In this document: positions 9,442 to 19,142 of the stretch, in pieces
Layout: the number at the start of each line of letters is the position of its first letter
Numbering within the stretch: position 1 is the first letter of the stretch
Source: an uncultured Pelagibacteraceae bacterium
Lineage (GTDB): Bacteria > Pseudomonadota > Alphaproteobacteria > Pelagibacterales > Pelagibacteraceae
Direction: 5' to 3'
DNA length: 64,000 bases
NCBI GenBank assembly: GCA_902610315.1
Contig: CACLVA010000001.1
Span: 43,614-107,613 of the forward strand
Notes under the pieces: generated by a model
Told to the model about the DNA's origin: nothing
The model's database searches: none
Seen by the model: the letters and a program-made list of their open reading frames with translations, nothing else
Translations under genes and position numbers: made by a program

Positions 9442-10971
9442 CTAGTACTTTATTTTAATATCACTCAATTTGAAAGCTTTAGTAATCAATGAAATTATAA
9501 AATAAATTAATATACTTAATATTACTAAAAAAAGTAGATAGATAAATTTATAGTTATTTTCAAACGATAGTTGACTTTCAAAATAAAACAGTAAATTTTG
9601 AAAGCATAATCCCATTATAATAGTAGAAACAGTAATTCTAATAATTTGTGTAATTATTTTATTATTAAACCTGAAATAATTTTCTTTATGTAAATAAATG
9701 TACAATAAAATAGAATTAATCCATGATGAAATTGACGTTGCTATCGGGATTATAATAAAGCCTAAGTCTCTAAAAAAATAAACACTAATTATGATGTTTA
9801 ATAAAACCGATATGGTTGAAAAATAAAAAGGAACTTTCGTATTGTCTCTTGCAAAAATAAAACTTGAAAATATTTTTATTAAGGAAAATGCAGGAAGTCC
9901 TAAAGAAAAATATAATAAAGCTTCTGCAGAGTTTCTTACGCTTATAATGTCAAAAGATCCATAGCCAAATAGTGATGACACAATTTCTTCATTTGCAATT
10001 ATTAATGCTAACATTGCCGGGAGACTTAAAAGCAATGATAACTCTAGGGATTTATTTTGAATTTTATCTATTTGTAATTTTTTATTTTGTTGGATGTATG
10101 AAGATAGTTTTGGAAGTATAATAGTTCCTATTGCAATACCTGCAATTGCAAGATTAATTTGATATATTCTGTCTGCGTAATATAAAATAGAAACTGCACT
10201 TGCCTGGAAAGAAGCAATAATTGTTCCAACTAAAATATTTATTTGAGTTACACCCGATGAAAATATACTGGGTAATAGTTTTTTAAAAAATAATTTAACC
10301 TCCTTTGAAATATTTAATCTTAATTTAAATTTTGGTTTAAAAAATTTTTTAACAAATATTATTAAAAAAACAAATTGAATAAAACCTGCAATTGATACAC
10401 CATATGATAAAAAGATGACTAGCTTTTCGTCTAAAATTTTTCCACAAACTAAAATTCCAATCATTATTATATTTAAAATAATAGGAGCGGCTGAGGCTGC
10501 AGCAAACTTATTATGCGAATTTAAGATGGCAGAGAAAAAAGACGCTAAACTAACAAAAAAAATGAAAGGGAAAGTAATTTTTGTTAACTGAGTTGCCAAA
10601 AGAAATTTTTCTGGATCAGATTTAAAACCTGGCGCGATTAATGATACAAAGAAAGGCATAAATAACTCAACTAAAAGTACTAATGTTAATAGAAAAATTG
10701 TTAGGAGGTTAAAAATGTTATTAGCAAAATTTTCGGACTTTTTTTTTCCTTTGATTAATTCTTTTGAATAACTTGGCACGAATGCAGCGTTAAATGATCC
10801 CTCGCCAAACAATCTTCTAAAAGTGTTTGGGATTCTAAAGGCCACAAAAAAAGCATCAGCTATAGGTCCAGATCCAAGAAATATTGCGATAAGAATATCT
10901 CTTAAATAACCCGAAATACGACTTATTAAAGTATAGAAACTAAAAGTCCCAGTTGACTTAATAATATTCAT
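9442..10971 (-). CDS. murJ: Lipid II flippase MurJ (MviN)
   Basis: Polytopic inner-membrane MOP-superfamily protein that flips lipid II for peptidoglycan synthesis. The N-terminus has SRISGYLRDILIAIFLGSGPIADAFFVAFRIPNTFRRL-type family sequence, including the conserved RDxxxA and RIPNxxRRLFGEGSFNAAFVP motifs (residues about 18-67). About 13-14 hydrophobic segments are visible over 509 residues. It heads the minus-strand murJ-trpS unit, diverging from maeB across only about 50 bp. Confidence 0.96.
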   Translation of the reverse strand: MNIIKSTGTFSFYTLISRISGYLRDILIAIFLGSGPIADAFFVAFRIPNTFRRLFGEGSFNAAFVPSYSKELIKGKKKSENFANNIFNLLTIFLLTLVLLVELFMPFFVSLIAPGFKSDPEKFLLATQLTKITFPFIFFVSLASFFSAILNSHNKFAAASAAPIILNIIMIGILVCGKILDEKLVIFLSYGVSIAGFIQFVFLIIFVKKFFKPKFKLRLNISKEVKLFFKKLLPSIFSSGVTQINILVGTIIASFQASAVSILYYADRIYQINLAIAGIAIGTIILPKLSSYIQQNKKLQIDKIQNKSLELSLLLSLPAMLALIIANEEIVSSLFGYGSFDIISVRNSAEALLYFSLGLPAFSLIKIFSSFIFARDNTKVPFYFSTISVLLNIIISVYFFRDLGFIIIPIATSISSWINSILLYIYLHKENYFRFNNKIITQIIRITVSTIIMGLCFQNLLFYFESQLSFENNYKFIYLLFLVILSILIYFIISLITKAFKLSDIKIKY

Positions 10972-11024
10972 AAATCATATTAGTCTTAATATTGGCTCAA
11001 TTGTATACATAATAAATAGTGAAC

Positions 11025-13310
11025 ATGAAAAAAAATAAAGTTGAACATTACTCAGATAAAGAGGCATTAGAATTTCATAATAGCAATAAATCAGGCAAGA
11101 TTGAGATTATATCCTCAAAACCAATGACTTCAAAAAGGGACCTCGCCTTAGCTTATTCACCGGGTGTTGCTGCACCTGTAAAAGCAATTGCTGAAAATCC
11201 TGACAGAGCATACGATTACACGACTAAAGGAAATTTAGTAGCTGTAATTAGTAACGGTTCAGCAATTTTAGGTTTAGGCAATTTAGGAGCAATAGCATCA
11301 AAGCCAGTCATGGAAGGAAAGGCAGTTTTATTTAAAAGATTTGCAGATATAGATTCGATTGATATAGAAATCGATACTAACGACACTGAAGAAATAATTA
11401 AATCAATAAAAAATATTTCTAAAAGTTTTGGAGGAATTAATCTCGAAGATATAAAAGCCCCTGAGTGTTTTGTCATAGAAAGAAAATTAAAAGAAATATT
11501 AGATATTCCAGTTTTTCATGACGACCAACATGGTACTGCTATAATAACTAGTGCAGCATTAATTAATGCTTGCGATATTGCTAAAAAAAAATTAAACGAA
11601 ATAAATGTAGTTATTAACGGTGCTGGTGCATCCGCAATGGCATGTGCGAAGCTTTTTATAAATTCAGGAGTAGATAAAAATAAAATCAAAATGCTTGATT
11701 CAAAAGGAGTTATTTATAAAGACAGAGATAACTTAAATGAATGGAAAAATGAATTCTCAATTAAAACAAATGACAGGAGTTTAAATGATGCTATAAAAAA
11801 CGCAGATGTTTTTTTAGGGTTATCTCAAGCAGGGGTTCTCAAAAAAGATATGGTAAAAAGTATGGCAAAAAATCCTATAATTTTTGCCTGTGCTAATCCT
11901 GATCCAGAGATTACACCTGAAGAAATTGAGGAAGTACGAGATGATGCAATTATTGCAACTGGTAGGTCAGATTATCCTAATCAAGTAAATAATTTAATTG
12001 GCTTCCCTTATATTTTCAGAGGGGCTCTTGATGTTAGATCAAAAACAATAAATGAGGAAATGAAAGTTGCTGCTGTACACGCTATAGCTTCTTTAGCAAG
12101 AGAGAGGGTTCCTGACGAAGTGGTTGCAGCTATGGGTGGAGAAAGACCAGTTTATGGCAAAGACTATATTATTCCATCAACTTTTGATCCAAGACTAATA
12201 AGTGTAATACCACTAGCAGTAGCAAAAGCGGCCATTAAAACTAAAGTAGCAAGAATAGGAATTGAAAATTTTGAAAATTATTCTGAGCAACTTAAAAATA
12301 GGCTGGATCCAACTGTAGCTGTAATGCAAGGTATAAATTCACAAATTAAAAAGAATCAAAAAAAGGTGGTATTTGCAGATGGTGAAGATGAAAATAATCT
12401 TAAGGCTGCAATTGCATTCAAAAATAGTGGGCTGGGTATTCCAATTTTGATTGCTAAAGAAGAGATTGTTAGAAAAAAATTAAATGAAATTGGATATGGA
12501 GAAAATTTCGATATTGAAATTATAAATTCAACAAATGAGGACTTAAGAAAAAAATATACAGGATTTTTATTTAAACGCCTTCAAAGAACTGAAGGATTAT
12601 TGGAACGCGATTGTGATAAACTTATTAGAAATGATAGAGTTACGTTTGGTGCATGTATGGTCTCATGCGGTGATGCAAATGCAATGGTTACTGGAAATAC
12701 AAGAAGATATTCAGCATCATTAGAAAAAATTTGCAAAGTTGTTGATCCAAGACCAGGTGAAATAATGTTTGGCCTAAACATGATAGTTAATAGAGGAAAA
12801 ACTATTTTTATTTGCGATACTACAGTGATCGAGTACCCTGATGAAAAACAGTTAGCTGATATGGCAATTTCAGCTGCTAGAGTTGTAAGGTTATTTGGAT
12901 TTGATCCAAAGATCGCTTTTTTATCACATTCTACATTTGGTCAACCAACCACAGATAGGACAAAAAGAATAAGTGATGCAGTTGAGTTGCTTAAAAAGAA
13001 AAATGTAGACTTTAAATTTGATGGTGAAATGCAGCCTGATGTTGCTTTGGAAGATATGTTTCAAGAACTTTATCCATTCTCTGAGATTGTTGGTAATGCA
13101 AACGTTTTAATTATGCCAAGTCAGCACAGCGCCGCTATTTCTTATAAAATGATACAATCTATGAGCAGAGCAAAATTAATCGGACCACTTTTAATAGGTT
13201 TAGGACAAGCAATTGAGATAGCTCCGTTGAGAAGCTCAACATCAGATATATTAAATTTGGCCTCTGTTGCAGCCTATTCAGCTGAAATAATTGATTATAA
13301 TAAAAATTAA
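11025..13310 (+). CDS. maeB: NADP-dependent malic enzyme with phosphotransacetylase-like domain
   Basis: Oxidatively decarboxylates malate to pyruvate. Residues 1 to about 430 are the malic enzyme (DLALAYSPGVAAPVKAI; ECFVIERKL; FHDDQHGTAI; NGAGASAMAC nucleotide site; ACANPDPEI). The last roughly 320 residues are a phosphotransacetylase-like domain, which in MaeB proteins is usually regulatory, binding acetyl-CoA. About 761 residues is the usual length of this fusion. ATG at 11025 is preferred; an in-frame GTG two codons earlier (11019) is possible. It converges with the BON lipoprotein with a 4 bp overlap. Confidence 0.96.
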   Translation: MKKNKVEHYSDKEALEFHNSNKSGKIEIISSKPMTSKRDLALAYSPGVAAPVKAIAENPDRAYDYTTKGNLVAVISNGSAILGLGNLGAIASKPVMEGKAVLFKRFADIDSIDIEIDTNDTEEIIKSIKNISKSFGGINLEDIKAPECFVIERKLKEILDIPVFHDDQHGTAIITSAALINACDIAKKKLNEINVVINGAGASAMACAKLFINSGVDKNKIKMLDSKGVIYKDRDNLNEWKNEFSIKTNDRSLNDAIKNADVFLGLSQAGVLKKDMVKSMAKNPIIFACANPDPEITPEEIEEVRDDAIIATGRSDYPNQVNNLIGFPYIFRGALDVRSKTINEEMKVAAVHAIASLARERVPDEVVAAMGGERPVYGKDYIIPSTFDPRLISVIPLAVAKAAIKTKVARIGIENFENYSEQLKNRLDPTVAVMQGINSQIKKNQKKVVFADGEDENNLKAAIAFKNSGLGIPILIAKEEIVRKKLNEIGYGENFDIEIINSTNEDLRKKYTGFLFKRLQRTEGLLERDCDKLIRNDRVTFGACMVSCGDANAMVTGNTRRYSASLEKICKVVDPRPGEIMFGLNMIVNRGKTIFICDTTVIEYPDEKQLADMAISAARVVRLFGFDPKIAFLSHSTFGQPTTDRTKRISDAVELLKKKNVDFKFDGEMQPDVALEDMFQELYPFSEIVGNANVLIMPSQHSAAISYKMIQSMSRAKLIGPLLIGLGQAIEIAPLRSSTSDILNLASVAAYSAEIIDYNKN

Positions 13311-13903
13311 TCTTTTTGAATTCTTAAATCCTCTACTAAAAGAATGCTGGCGATAACTTTATCTACATCTAATATCGATTTTGCTTCATCTACAACAATC
13401 TCTAATTCATCCTTATTTCTTGCAATACCATAAATGTAAATATTCTTTTTGTAAGTATCTATTTGATAATTGCCTGATTTTATGTTTTTATTTACAATCA
13501 ATGCAGCTCGTAACTGAGAAGTTATTAGCGCATCCTTGGCTGATTGTTTAAAATTAAATTTTTCTCTAATTTTAATATCATTTCTTACAGACCTAGCTCC
13601 ACTAGTTTCCCACGCAATTTTTGTAATTTTTAACTTTTCTTCTGGGTTATCAACTTTGCCAGTAATAAATATTCTGCCATCTAAAACCTTGGTTTTAACA
13701 GATAAGAAATATTTTTTTTCTTCCATCGTGAGTCTGGTTATTAAGTTTTTTTCCATAATAGAATCATCAATTTGTGTACCTAAAGATCTTGGGTCAATTG
13801 CTACTGAAACTCCTGTACCAAATAATCCTCTAGAGCTGGTGCCAGAACAACTGTTTAAGAAAATAAGCAATATAATAAAAAAATAAAAGTTCTTATTTAT
13901 CAT
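13307..13903 (-). CDS. BON-domain lipoprotein (DolP-like)
   Basis: Predicted outer-membrane or periplasmic lipoprotein of 198 residues. The signal peptide ends in the lipobox LNSCS with acylated Cys19. Two BON repeats follow at about residues 62-120 (VKTKVLDGRIFITGKVDNPEEKLKI) and 125-195 (IDTYKKNIYIYGIARNKDELEIV). It is downstream of rsmI with an 11 bp overlap. E. coli dolP (yraP) is likewise in the rsmI-lpoA neighbourhood, which supports a DolP-type envelope-integrity role. That role is inferred from family and synteny. Confidence 0.85.
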   Translation of the reverse strand: MINKNFYFFIILLIFLNSCSGTSSRGLFGTGVSVAIDPRSLGTQIDDSIMEKNLITRLTMEEKKYFLSVKTKVLDGRIFITGKVDNPEEKLKITKIAWETSGARSVRNDIKIREKFNFKQSAKDALITSQLRAALIVNKNIKSGNYQIDTYKKNIYIYGIARNKDELEIVVDEAKSILDVDKVIASILLVEDLRIQKD

Positions 13904-14735
13904 TTTTAAGTTTGAGGCAAAAATCGTAGATTACTTTTTTTGGTATTTTTTTATTTGAATACTTTTTAACGATATCTTTTATACTTTTATTCTTTAGCAT
14001 TTTTTTAATAATTTCTTTATCAGATTCTTCCAAAAAACCGAAAGGAATAGTGCTTTCTTTTATCTCAGAAATAACAATGGTAAGTTCCCCTTTATCATAT
14101 ATTTTAATTTTTTTTAAGTCCTCAACTTTACATCTAATAAATTCCTCATGTATTTTTGTCATTTCTCTACATAGAACGATCTCTCTTTTCTTGAAAAAAT
14201 TTATTACTATTTCTAAATTTTTGATCAATTTTTTTGGCGGAATAAATAAAACTATTGAACAATCCATTTTGGAGAGAAATTCTAACTCTTTAATTAATTT
14301 ATTTTTTTTTTCCTCTAAAAAACCAAAAAAAATAAACTTGTCTGAAAAACCACTTATTGATAGTGAGGTTATAACTGATGAAGCGCCAGGTATTGGAGTA
14401 ATTGGAATATCATTACTTATACATTCTTTCACTAATATTTTACCTGGGTCTGAAATTACAGGAGTTCCTGCATCAGAGATAAGTGATATTATTTTACCAT
14501 TCATTAAATGATTTATGATGTCTTTGGTCTTTTTTCTTTCATTAAATTTATGAAATGCAATAAGTTGGGTTTTTATATTAAAATGATTTAATAGCTTTAT
14601 AGATACCCGAGTGTCTTCACACAAAATTAATTCTGAATTTTTAAGAATTTCTAGTGCTCTTATCGTTAAATCTCCCAAGTTTCCTATAGGCGTGGAAACT
14701 AGATAAAGTCCCTTTTTTTGTGATTGTGATATCAT
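13893..14735 (-). CDS. rsmI: 16S rRNA (cytidine-1402-2'-O)-methyltransferase
   Basis: Methylates C1402 in the ribosomal P site. It has the SAM-dependent tetrapyrrole-methylase fold: GLYLVSTPIGNLGDLTIRALE near the N-terminus, CEDTRVSIKLL, SDAGTPVISDPG and PIPGASSVITSLSISGF. The 280 residues match RsmI. It is divergent from the LpoA-like gene across 31 bp, the same divergent arrangement as rsmI/lpoA in E. coli. Confidence 0.95.
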   Translation of the reverse strand: MISQSQKKGLYLVSTPIGNLGDLTIRALEILKNSELILCEDTRVSIKLLNHFNIKTQLIAFHKFNERKKTKDIINHLMNGKIISLISDAGTPVISDPGKILVKECISNDIPITPIPGASSVITSLSISGFSDKFIFFGFLEEKKNKLIKELEFLSKMDCSIVLFIPPKKLIKNLEIVINFFKKREIVLCREMTKIHEEFIRCKVEDLKKIKIYDKGELTIVISEIKESTIPFGFLEESDKEIIKKMLKNKSIKDIVKKYSNKKIPKKVIYDFCLKLKNDK

Positions 14736-14766
14736 TAAATTAAAAGTTTACTATATAATATAAAAT

Positions 14767-15918
14767 ATGAAAAAATTACTTAATTTAACATTTTTTATAT
14801 TCATAATTTTTATTTTTGCTAATAAGCTTTTTGCATCAGAGGAAAAGATAAAAATTGGTTTGCTTTTACCTTTAGATGGTCAAAACCACGATATTGGAAA
14901 ATCAGTACTAAGAGCTGTAAATTTAGCAATTAATAAAATAGATGATCCCATTTTAGAAGTTTATCCAAAAAATAATTTTGATAATCCCGAAGATAATAAA
15001 AAAGCAGCTCAAGAATTATATGATCGAGGCGTAAGGATATTTATTGGACCTATTTTTGATAAAAATATTAAAAATTTAGAAAAATTTAGTGATGCAGTAT
15101 TCATAACTTTTTCAAATAAAAATAAAAGTATCCAAAAAAATTTAATTTATGCAGGTGTAAATGCAACTTCTCAGATGGCTACAATAAAAAAATTTCTAGA
15201 GGATAATAATATAAAAAAGACTATATGCCTTATACCGGAATCAGACTTCAAAGAGGAAATTAAAAAAGGAATTTCCCAAACAAACATTAATTTAAAAAAA
15301 GTTTTTTACTACAATACAGAGCCAACAGAAATTACAAAAAGAATTGAAAAAATTACAAAGTATGACGTCAGGAAACAAAACTTACTTGATGAAATTAAGA
15401 GAGTAGAGAACTCTGATGATCCAAATAAGGAAAAAAAAATAAAAAATCTTGAAAAAAGAGATACGATAGGAAAATTAGGATTTGACTCAGTTATAATTTC
15501 GGATTTCGATGAGTCTTTAAAAAGTGTGATAACATCTCTTATTTACACAGATGTAAACACAAAAAGAGTTCATTTTATAACTCTTAATCAATGGTTTGAC
15601 GATAGTTTATTAAAAGAAGATAGTTCACAAAATATTTATTTTCCATCAATTAACAAAAAAAATTACGATAACTTCTCAAATTTATTTTTTGAAAAATTCA
15701 ATAGTTATCCAAATCAGATATCGTTTTTAAGCTATGATTTAGTTGGACTGGTTTATTATTTAACAAAAAAAAATAGTTTAGATGATGTAGATGAAATTTT
15801 TAACCAAAAAAATGTTTTCAAGGGTAAAACAGGTATATTTGAAATTAAAGATAAAAAAATCAGACATGTTCTTAATTTTTATAAAGTTGAAAAAGGGAAG
15901 TTTATAAAAATTTTTTAA
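14767..15918 (+). CDS. LpoA-like penicillin-binding protein activator / periplasmic ligand-binding fold
   Basis: Exported protein of 383 residues with signal peptide [21 protein letters not shown], cleaved around FASEE. The mature protein resembles type I periplasmic binding folds: IKIGLLLPLDGQNHDIGKSVLRAVNLAI, then RIFIGPIFDKN. Divergence from rsmI and proximity to the DolP-like gene match the E. coli lpoA locus, so an activator of a peptidoglycan synthase is the best guess. It has only the C-terminal LpoA-type module, as in many alphaproteobacteria. An orphan amino-acid-binding protein is the alternative. It overlaps rdgB tail to tail by 17 bp. Confidence 0.75.
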   Translation: MKKLLNLTFFIFIIFIFANKLFASEEKIKIGLLLPLDGQNHDIGKSVLRAVNLAINKIDDPILEVYPKNNFDNPEDNKKAAQELYDRGVRIFIGPIFDKNIKNLEKFSDAVFITFSNKNKSIQKNLIYAGVNATSQMATIKKFLEDNNIKKTICLIPESDFKEEIKKGISQTNINLKKVFYYNTEPTEITKRIEKITKYDVRKQNLLDEIKRVENSDDPNKEKKIKNLEKRDTIGKLGFDSVIISDFDESLKSVITSLIYTDVNTKRVHFITLNQWFDDSLLKEDSSQNIYFPSINKKNYDNFSNLFFEKFNSYPNQISFLSYDLVGLVYYLTKKNSLDDVDEIFNQKNVFKGKTGIFEIKDKKIRHVLNFYKVEKGKFIKIF

Positions 15919-16504
15919 TTTTTTGAAAAGCTTTGTATCTATGATCAATTTTATATTTTTTTTTGGGTGAAATTTGAGCAAATGTTTTCTTTGATCCACG
16001 TGGGATAAAAATTGGATCATATCCAAAACCTTTGTTGCCAATCTTTTTATTCGATATTGTGCCGAAAATCTGTCCTATTGTTGTTTTATATTTTCCACCT
16101 GGCCAATAAATTGTTAATGCACAAATAAATTTGGCATTTATTTTTCTGCTTCTCCAATTAGAAACTTTTTTATCTAATTTTTTAAATACTTTTTTTATTG
16201 CTAAATCAAAATTATTTTTTTTTCCTCCCCAGCGTGCTGAATAAATACCGGGTTGATTATTTAAAAGATTTATTTCCAAACCAGAGTCGTCTGACATACA
16301 AATTTGATTGGTTTTTTTGGAAAAAAAACGTGCTTTAATGAGCGAATTTTCTTTAAATGTTTTTCCATTTTCCTTTGGACTTTTTAAATTGTAATCAGAT
16401 GTTGAATAAATCTTAATGTTTTTTGGTAATAAAGCTTTGATTTCCCTTAATTTACCTTTGTTATTAGTGCCAATTAACAGTTGTGAAATTTTTTTTGCTT
16501 TCAT
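15902..16504 (-). CDS. rdgB: dITP/XTP pyrophosphatase
   Basis: House-cleaning enzyme that hydrolyses non-canonical purine nucleoside triphosphates (Ham1/RdgB family, 200 residues). It has LLIGTNNKGKLREIKALLP at residues 9-27 and the metal/nucleotide segment MSDDSGLEINLLNNQPGIYSARW. Further on come GFGYDPIFIPRGSKKTFAQ and the terminal IDHRYKAF, a variant of the family SHRxxA motif. It diverges from grpE over a 36 bp gap. Confidence 0.95.
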   Translation of the reverse strand: MKAKKISQLLIGTNNKGKLREIKALLPKNIKIYSTSDYNLKSPKENGKTFKENSLIKARFFSKKTNQICMSDDSGLEINLLNNQPGIYSARWGGKKNNFDLAIKKVFKKLDKKVSNWRSRKINAKFICALTIYWPGGKYKTTIGQIFGTISNKKIGNKGFGYDPIFIPRGSKKTFAQISPKKKYKIDHRYKAFQKIKKFL

Positions 16505-16540
16505 CTGGAAATATTTATTTTACATACCATATAAGTAACT

Positions 16541-17131
16541 ATGGATAAAGAAAACGAAAATACTTCAGAAATAAAAAACGAAGATAAAACAGTAAATGAA
16601 GAAAGTAATTCCAAAGAGGATCAAAAAGAGGAGTTGTCTCAAGAGGATAAACTAAGAGAGATTGAAGATAAGCTAACCAGAAGTTATGCAGAATTAGAAA
16701 ATCAAAGAAGAAGATATGAAAAAGAAAAAGATGAAGCCTATGAATTTGGAGGCATGGCACTTGCAAAAGAATGTTTAAATCTGACAGACAACTTAGAAAG
16801 ATCTAAATCGTCTATTATTAACGACGAAAGTCTTGAAAAAAATAATAAAGATAAAATAATTGAGCACCTTGATATTATTTATAAGGATATATTATCAATT
16901 TTTAAAAAAAATCAGATTGATGAAATTTCAGCTCTTGGTGAAAAATTGGATCCAAATAAGCACCAAGCTATGCTTGAAATTGAAGATGCGGAAAAAGAAC
17001 AAGGCACTATCGTTCAAGAAATTCAAAAAGGGTTTACATTAAAAGGAAGGCTGCTTAGACCTTCGCTCGTTGGAGTCTCAAAGAAACCTCAAAAAAATGA
17101 GGAAAAACAACAAAAAAAGGAGAAAAATTAA
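16541..17131 (+). CDS. grpE: DnaK nucleotide-exchange factor GrpE
   Basis: Co-chaperone of 196 residues. A long acidic, Glu/Lys-rich N-terminal coiled coil covers residues 1-65. The GrpE core follows, with YAELENQRRRYEKEKDEAYEFGG, LTDNLERS and LGEKLDPNKHQAMLEIEDAEKEQGTIVQEIQKGFTLKGRLLRPSLVGVSK, which includes the beta-sheet domain motif. A lysine/glutamine tail ends the protein. It is 60 bp upstream of dnaK on the same strand, giving the order grpE-dnaK-dnaJ. I see no CIRCE element upstream, and hrcA is not adjacent. Confidence 0.97.
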   Translation: MDKENENTSEIKNEDKTVNEESNSKEDQKEELSQEDKLREIEDKLTRSYAELENQRRRYEKEKDEAYEFGGMALAKECLNLTDNLERSKSSIINDESLEKNNKDKIIEHLDIIYKDILSIFKKNQIDEISALGEKLDPNKHQAMLEIEDAEKEQGTIVQEIQKGFTLKGRLLRPSLVGVSKKPQKNEEKQQKKEKN

Positions 17132-17191
17132 TATTAGTTATAACTTGTAGATTTAAAATTAACACTTATATGACCAATATAATTTAAAATT

Positions 17192-19114
17192 ATGAGCAAA
17201 GTAATTGGAATAGATTTAGGAACAACAAACTCTTGTGTAGCAATCATGGATGGTACGCAAGCTAAAGTTTTAGAAAACGCTGAAGGTGCAAGAACTACAC
17301 CATCTGTTGTTGCATTCACTGATAATGATGAAAAGTTAATTGGACAACCAGCTAAAAGACAAGCTGTAACCAATCCAGAAAATACTGTATTTGCTGTTAA
17401 AAGATTAATTGGAAGAAATTTTGACGATCCATCAGTAAAAAAAGATATAGAAACATCTCCTTTTAAAATAGTAAACTCAGATAAAGGTGACGCATGGATC
17501 GAGGCTAAAGGTAATAAATATTCTCCATCTCAAATTTCGGCTTTTATTCTTCAAAAGATGAAAGAGACTGCAGAAAAATATTTAGGACAAGAAGTAAAAA
17601 AAGCTGTAATCACTGTGCCAGCATATTTTAATGATGCGCAAAGACAAGCTACTAAAGATGCTGGAAAAATTGCAGGTTTAGAAGTTTTAAGAATTATTAA
17701 TGAACCTACCGCAGCATCTCTTGCTTATGGTTTGGACAAAAAAACCAATAAGAAAATTGCAGTATATGATTTAGGTGGTGGAACATTTGATGTTTCGATA
17801 CTTGAATTAGGTGATGGTGTTTTTGAAGTTAAATCTACAAATGGTGATACTTTTTTAGGTGGTGAAGATTTTGATAATACAATTGTTGAATATTTATTAT
17901 CAGAATTTAAAAAAGATAGTGGAATAGATTTGAAATCTGATAAGCTTGCGCTTCAAAGATTAAAGGAGGCAGCAGAAAAAGCGAAAATTGAGCTTTCTTC
18001 AGCAGCACAAACAGAGATAAATCTTCCTTTTATTACAGCTGACAAAACTGGTCCAAAACACATAAATTTAAAAATGACTAGAGCAAAACTGGAGGCCTTA
18101 GTTGAAGATTTAATTAAAAGAACTATGCCACCATGTGAAACTGCTCTTAAAGATGCTGGTCTTTCAGCGAGTGAAATCGATGAGATTGTGCTAGTTGGTG
18201 GAATGACTAGAATGCCTAAAATTATAGAAGAAGTTAAAAACTTTTTTGGAAAAGAGCCTAATAAATCTGTAAACCCTGATGAGGTTGTTGCTATGGGCGC
18301 AGCTATACAAGCTGGTGTATTACAAGGCGATGTAAAAGATGTTTTATTACTAGATGTGACGCCTTTATCTCTTGGAATTGAAACACTAGGAGGAGTATCA
18401 ACAAAATTAATTGATAAGAACACAACTATACCAACTAAGAAAAGCCAAGTTTTCTCTACAGCAGAGGATAATCAGCCAGCTGTATCCATTAGAGTTCTTC
18501 AAGGTGAAAGAGAGATGGCATCAGATAACAAAGTTTTAGGAAATTTTGAATTAGTCGGAATTGCGCCAGCTCCTAGAGGGGTGCCTCAAATTGAAGTTAC
18601 ATTTGATATTGATGCAAACGGTATAGTTAATGTGTCAGCTAAAGATAAAGGAACTGGAAAAGAACAGAAAATCCAAATTCAAGCATCAGGTGGCTTAAGT
18701 GAAGAAGAAATTAACAAAATGGTAAAAGAGGCTGAAGCTAATAAAGATGCTGACAAAAAGAAAAGGGAAGCCGTTGATGCAAGAAATCAAGCAGATACTT
18801 TATTACATTCTACTGAGAAGAACCTAAAAGAACATGGAAGTAAAGTGTCTGAGGCAGATAAAAAAGCTATCGAAACCGCATGTGCAGATTTAAGAAACTC
18901 TTTAAAAGGAACTGATGTTGAGGACCTTAAAAAGAAAACGCAAGATTTAGTTCAAGCATCTATGAAATTAGGTGAAGCTATCTATAAGTCACAACAAAGC
19001 GCTAAACCAGATGATGGTGCAAAAGATAAAAAAGAAGAAGGAAAAAAAGACGATAACGTTGTTGACGCAGACTTTGAGGAAGTAAAAGACGAGAATAAAG
19101 AAAAAAGTGCCTAA
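17192..19114 (+). CDS. dnaK: Hsp70 chaperone DnaK
   Basis: ATP-dependent chaperone of 640 residues, standard length. The start [21 protein letters not shown] contains the phosphate-1 motif. The protein also shows [21 protein letters not shown], the adenosine motif [12 protein letters not shown], the interdomain linker [18 protein letters not shown] and the substrate-binding domain. It ends in a charged tail with [20 protein letters not shown] and codon use look richer than in neighbours, consistent with high expression. It is 28 bp upstream of dnaJ. Confidence 0.99.
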   Translation: MSKVIGIDLGTTNSCVAIMDGTQAKVLENAEGARTTPSVVAFTDNDEKLIGQPAKRQAVTNPENTVFAVKRLIGRNFDDPSVKKDIETSPFKIVNSDKGDAWIEAKGNKYSPSQISAFILQKMKETAEKYLGQEVKKAVITVPAYFNDAQRQATKDAGKIAGLEVLRIINEPTAASLAYGLDKKTNKKIAVYDLGGGTFDVSILELGDGVFEVKSTNGDTFLGGEDFDNTIVEYLLSEFKKDSGIDLKSDKLALQRLKEAAEKAKIELSSAAQTEINLPFITADKTGPKHINLKMTRAKLEALVEDLIKRTMPPCETALKDAGLSASEIDEIVLVGGMTRMPKIIEEVKNFFGKEPNKSVNPDEVVAMGAAIQAGVLQGDVKDVLLLDVTPLSLGIETLGGVSTKLIDKNTTIPTKKSQVFSTAEDNQPAVSIRVLQGEREMASDNKVLGNFELVGIAPAPRGVPQIEVTFDIDANGIVNVSAKDKGTGKEQKIQIQASGGLSEEEINKMVKEAEANKDADKKKREAVDARNQADTLLHSTEKNLKEHGSKVSEADKKAIETACADLRNSLKGTDVEDLKKKTQDLVQASMKLGEAIYKSQQSAKPDDGAKDKKEEGKKDDNVVDADFEEVKDENKEKSA

Positions 19115-19142
19115 GAGCTAACAACTATTTGTCTAATTAGTT

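Noticed and set aside
15995-16005. CCACGTGG palindrome in rdgB as a parS or E-box-like site
   Set aside because: Only 8 bp are symmetrical, the flanks do not match parS, and it lies in conserved coding sequence.
17145-17183. Promoter-like TTGTAG and TATAAT hexamers before dnaK
   Set aside because: Spacing between the hexamers does not fit a 16-18 bp spacer, and such hexamers are frequent here by base composition.
17953-18423. Long open frame antisense to dnaK (about 156 codons)
   Set aside because: It is a shadow of the codon-biased dnaK reading frame with no recognisable domain or start signal.
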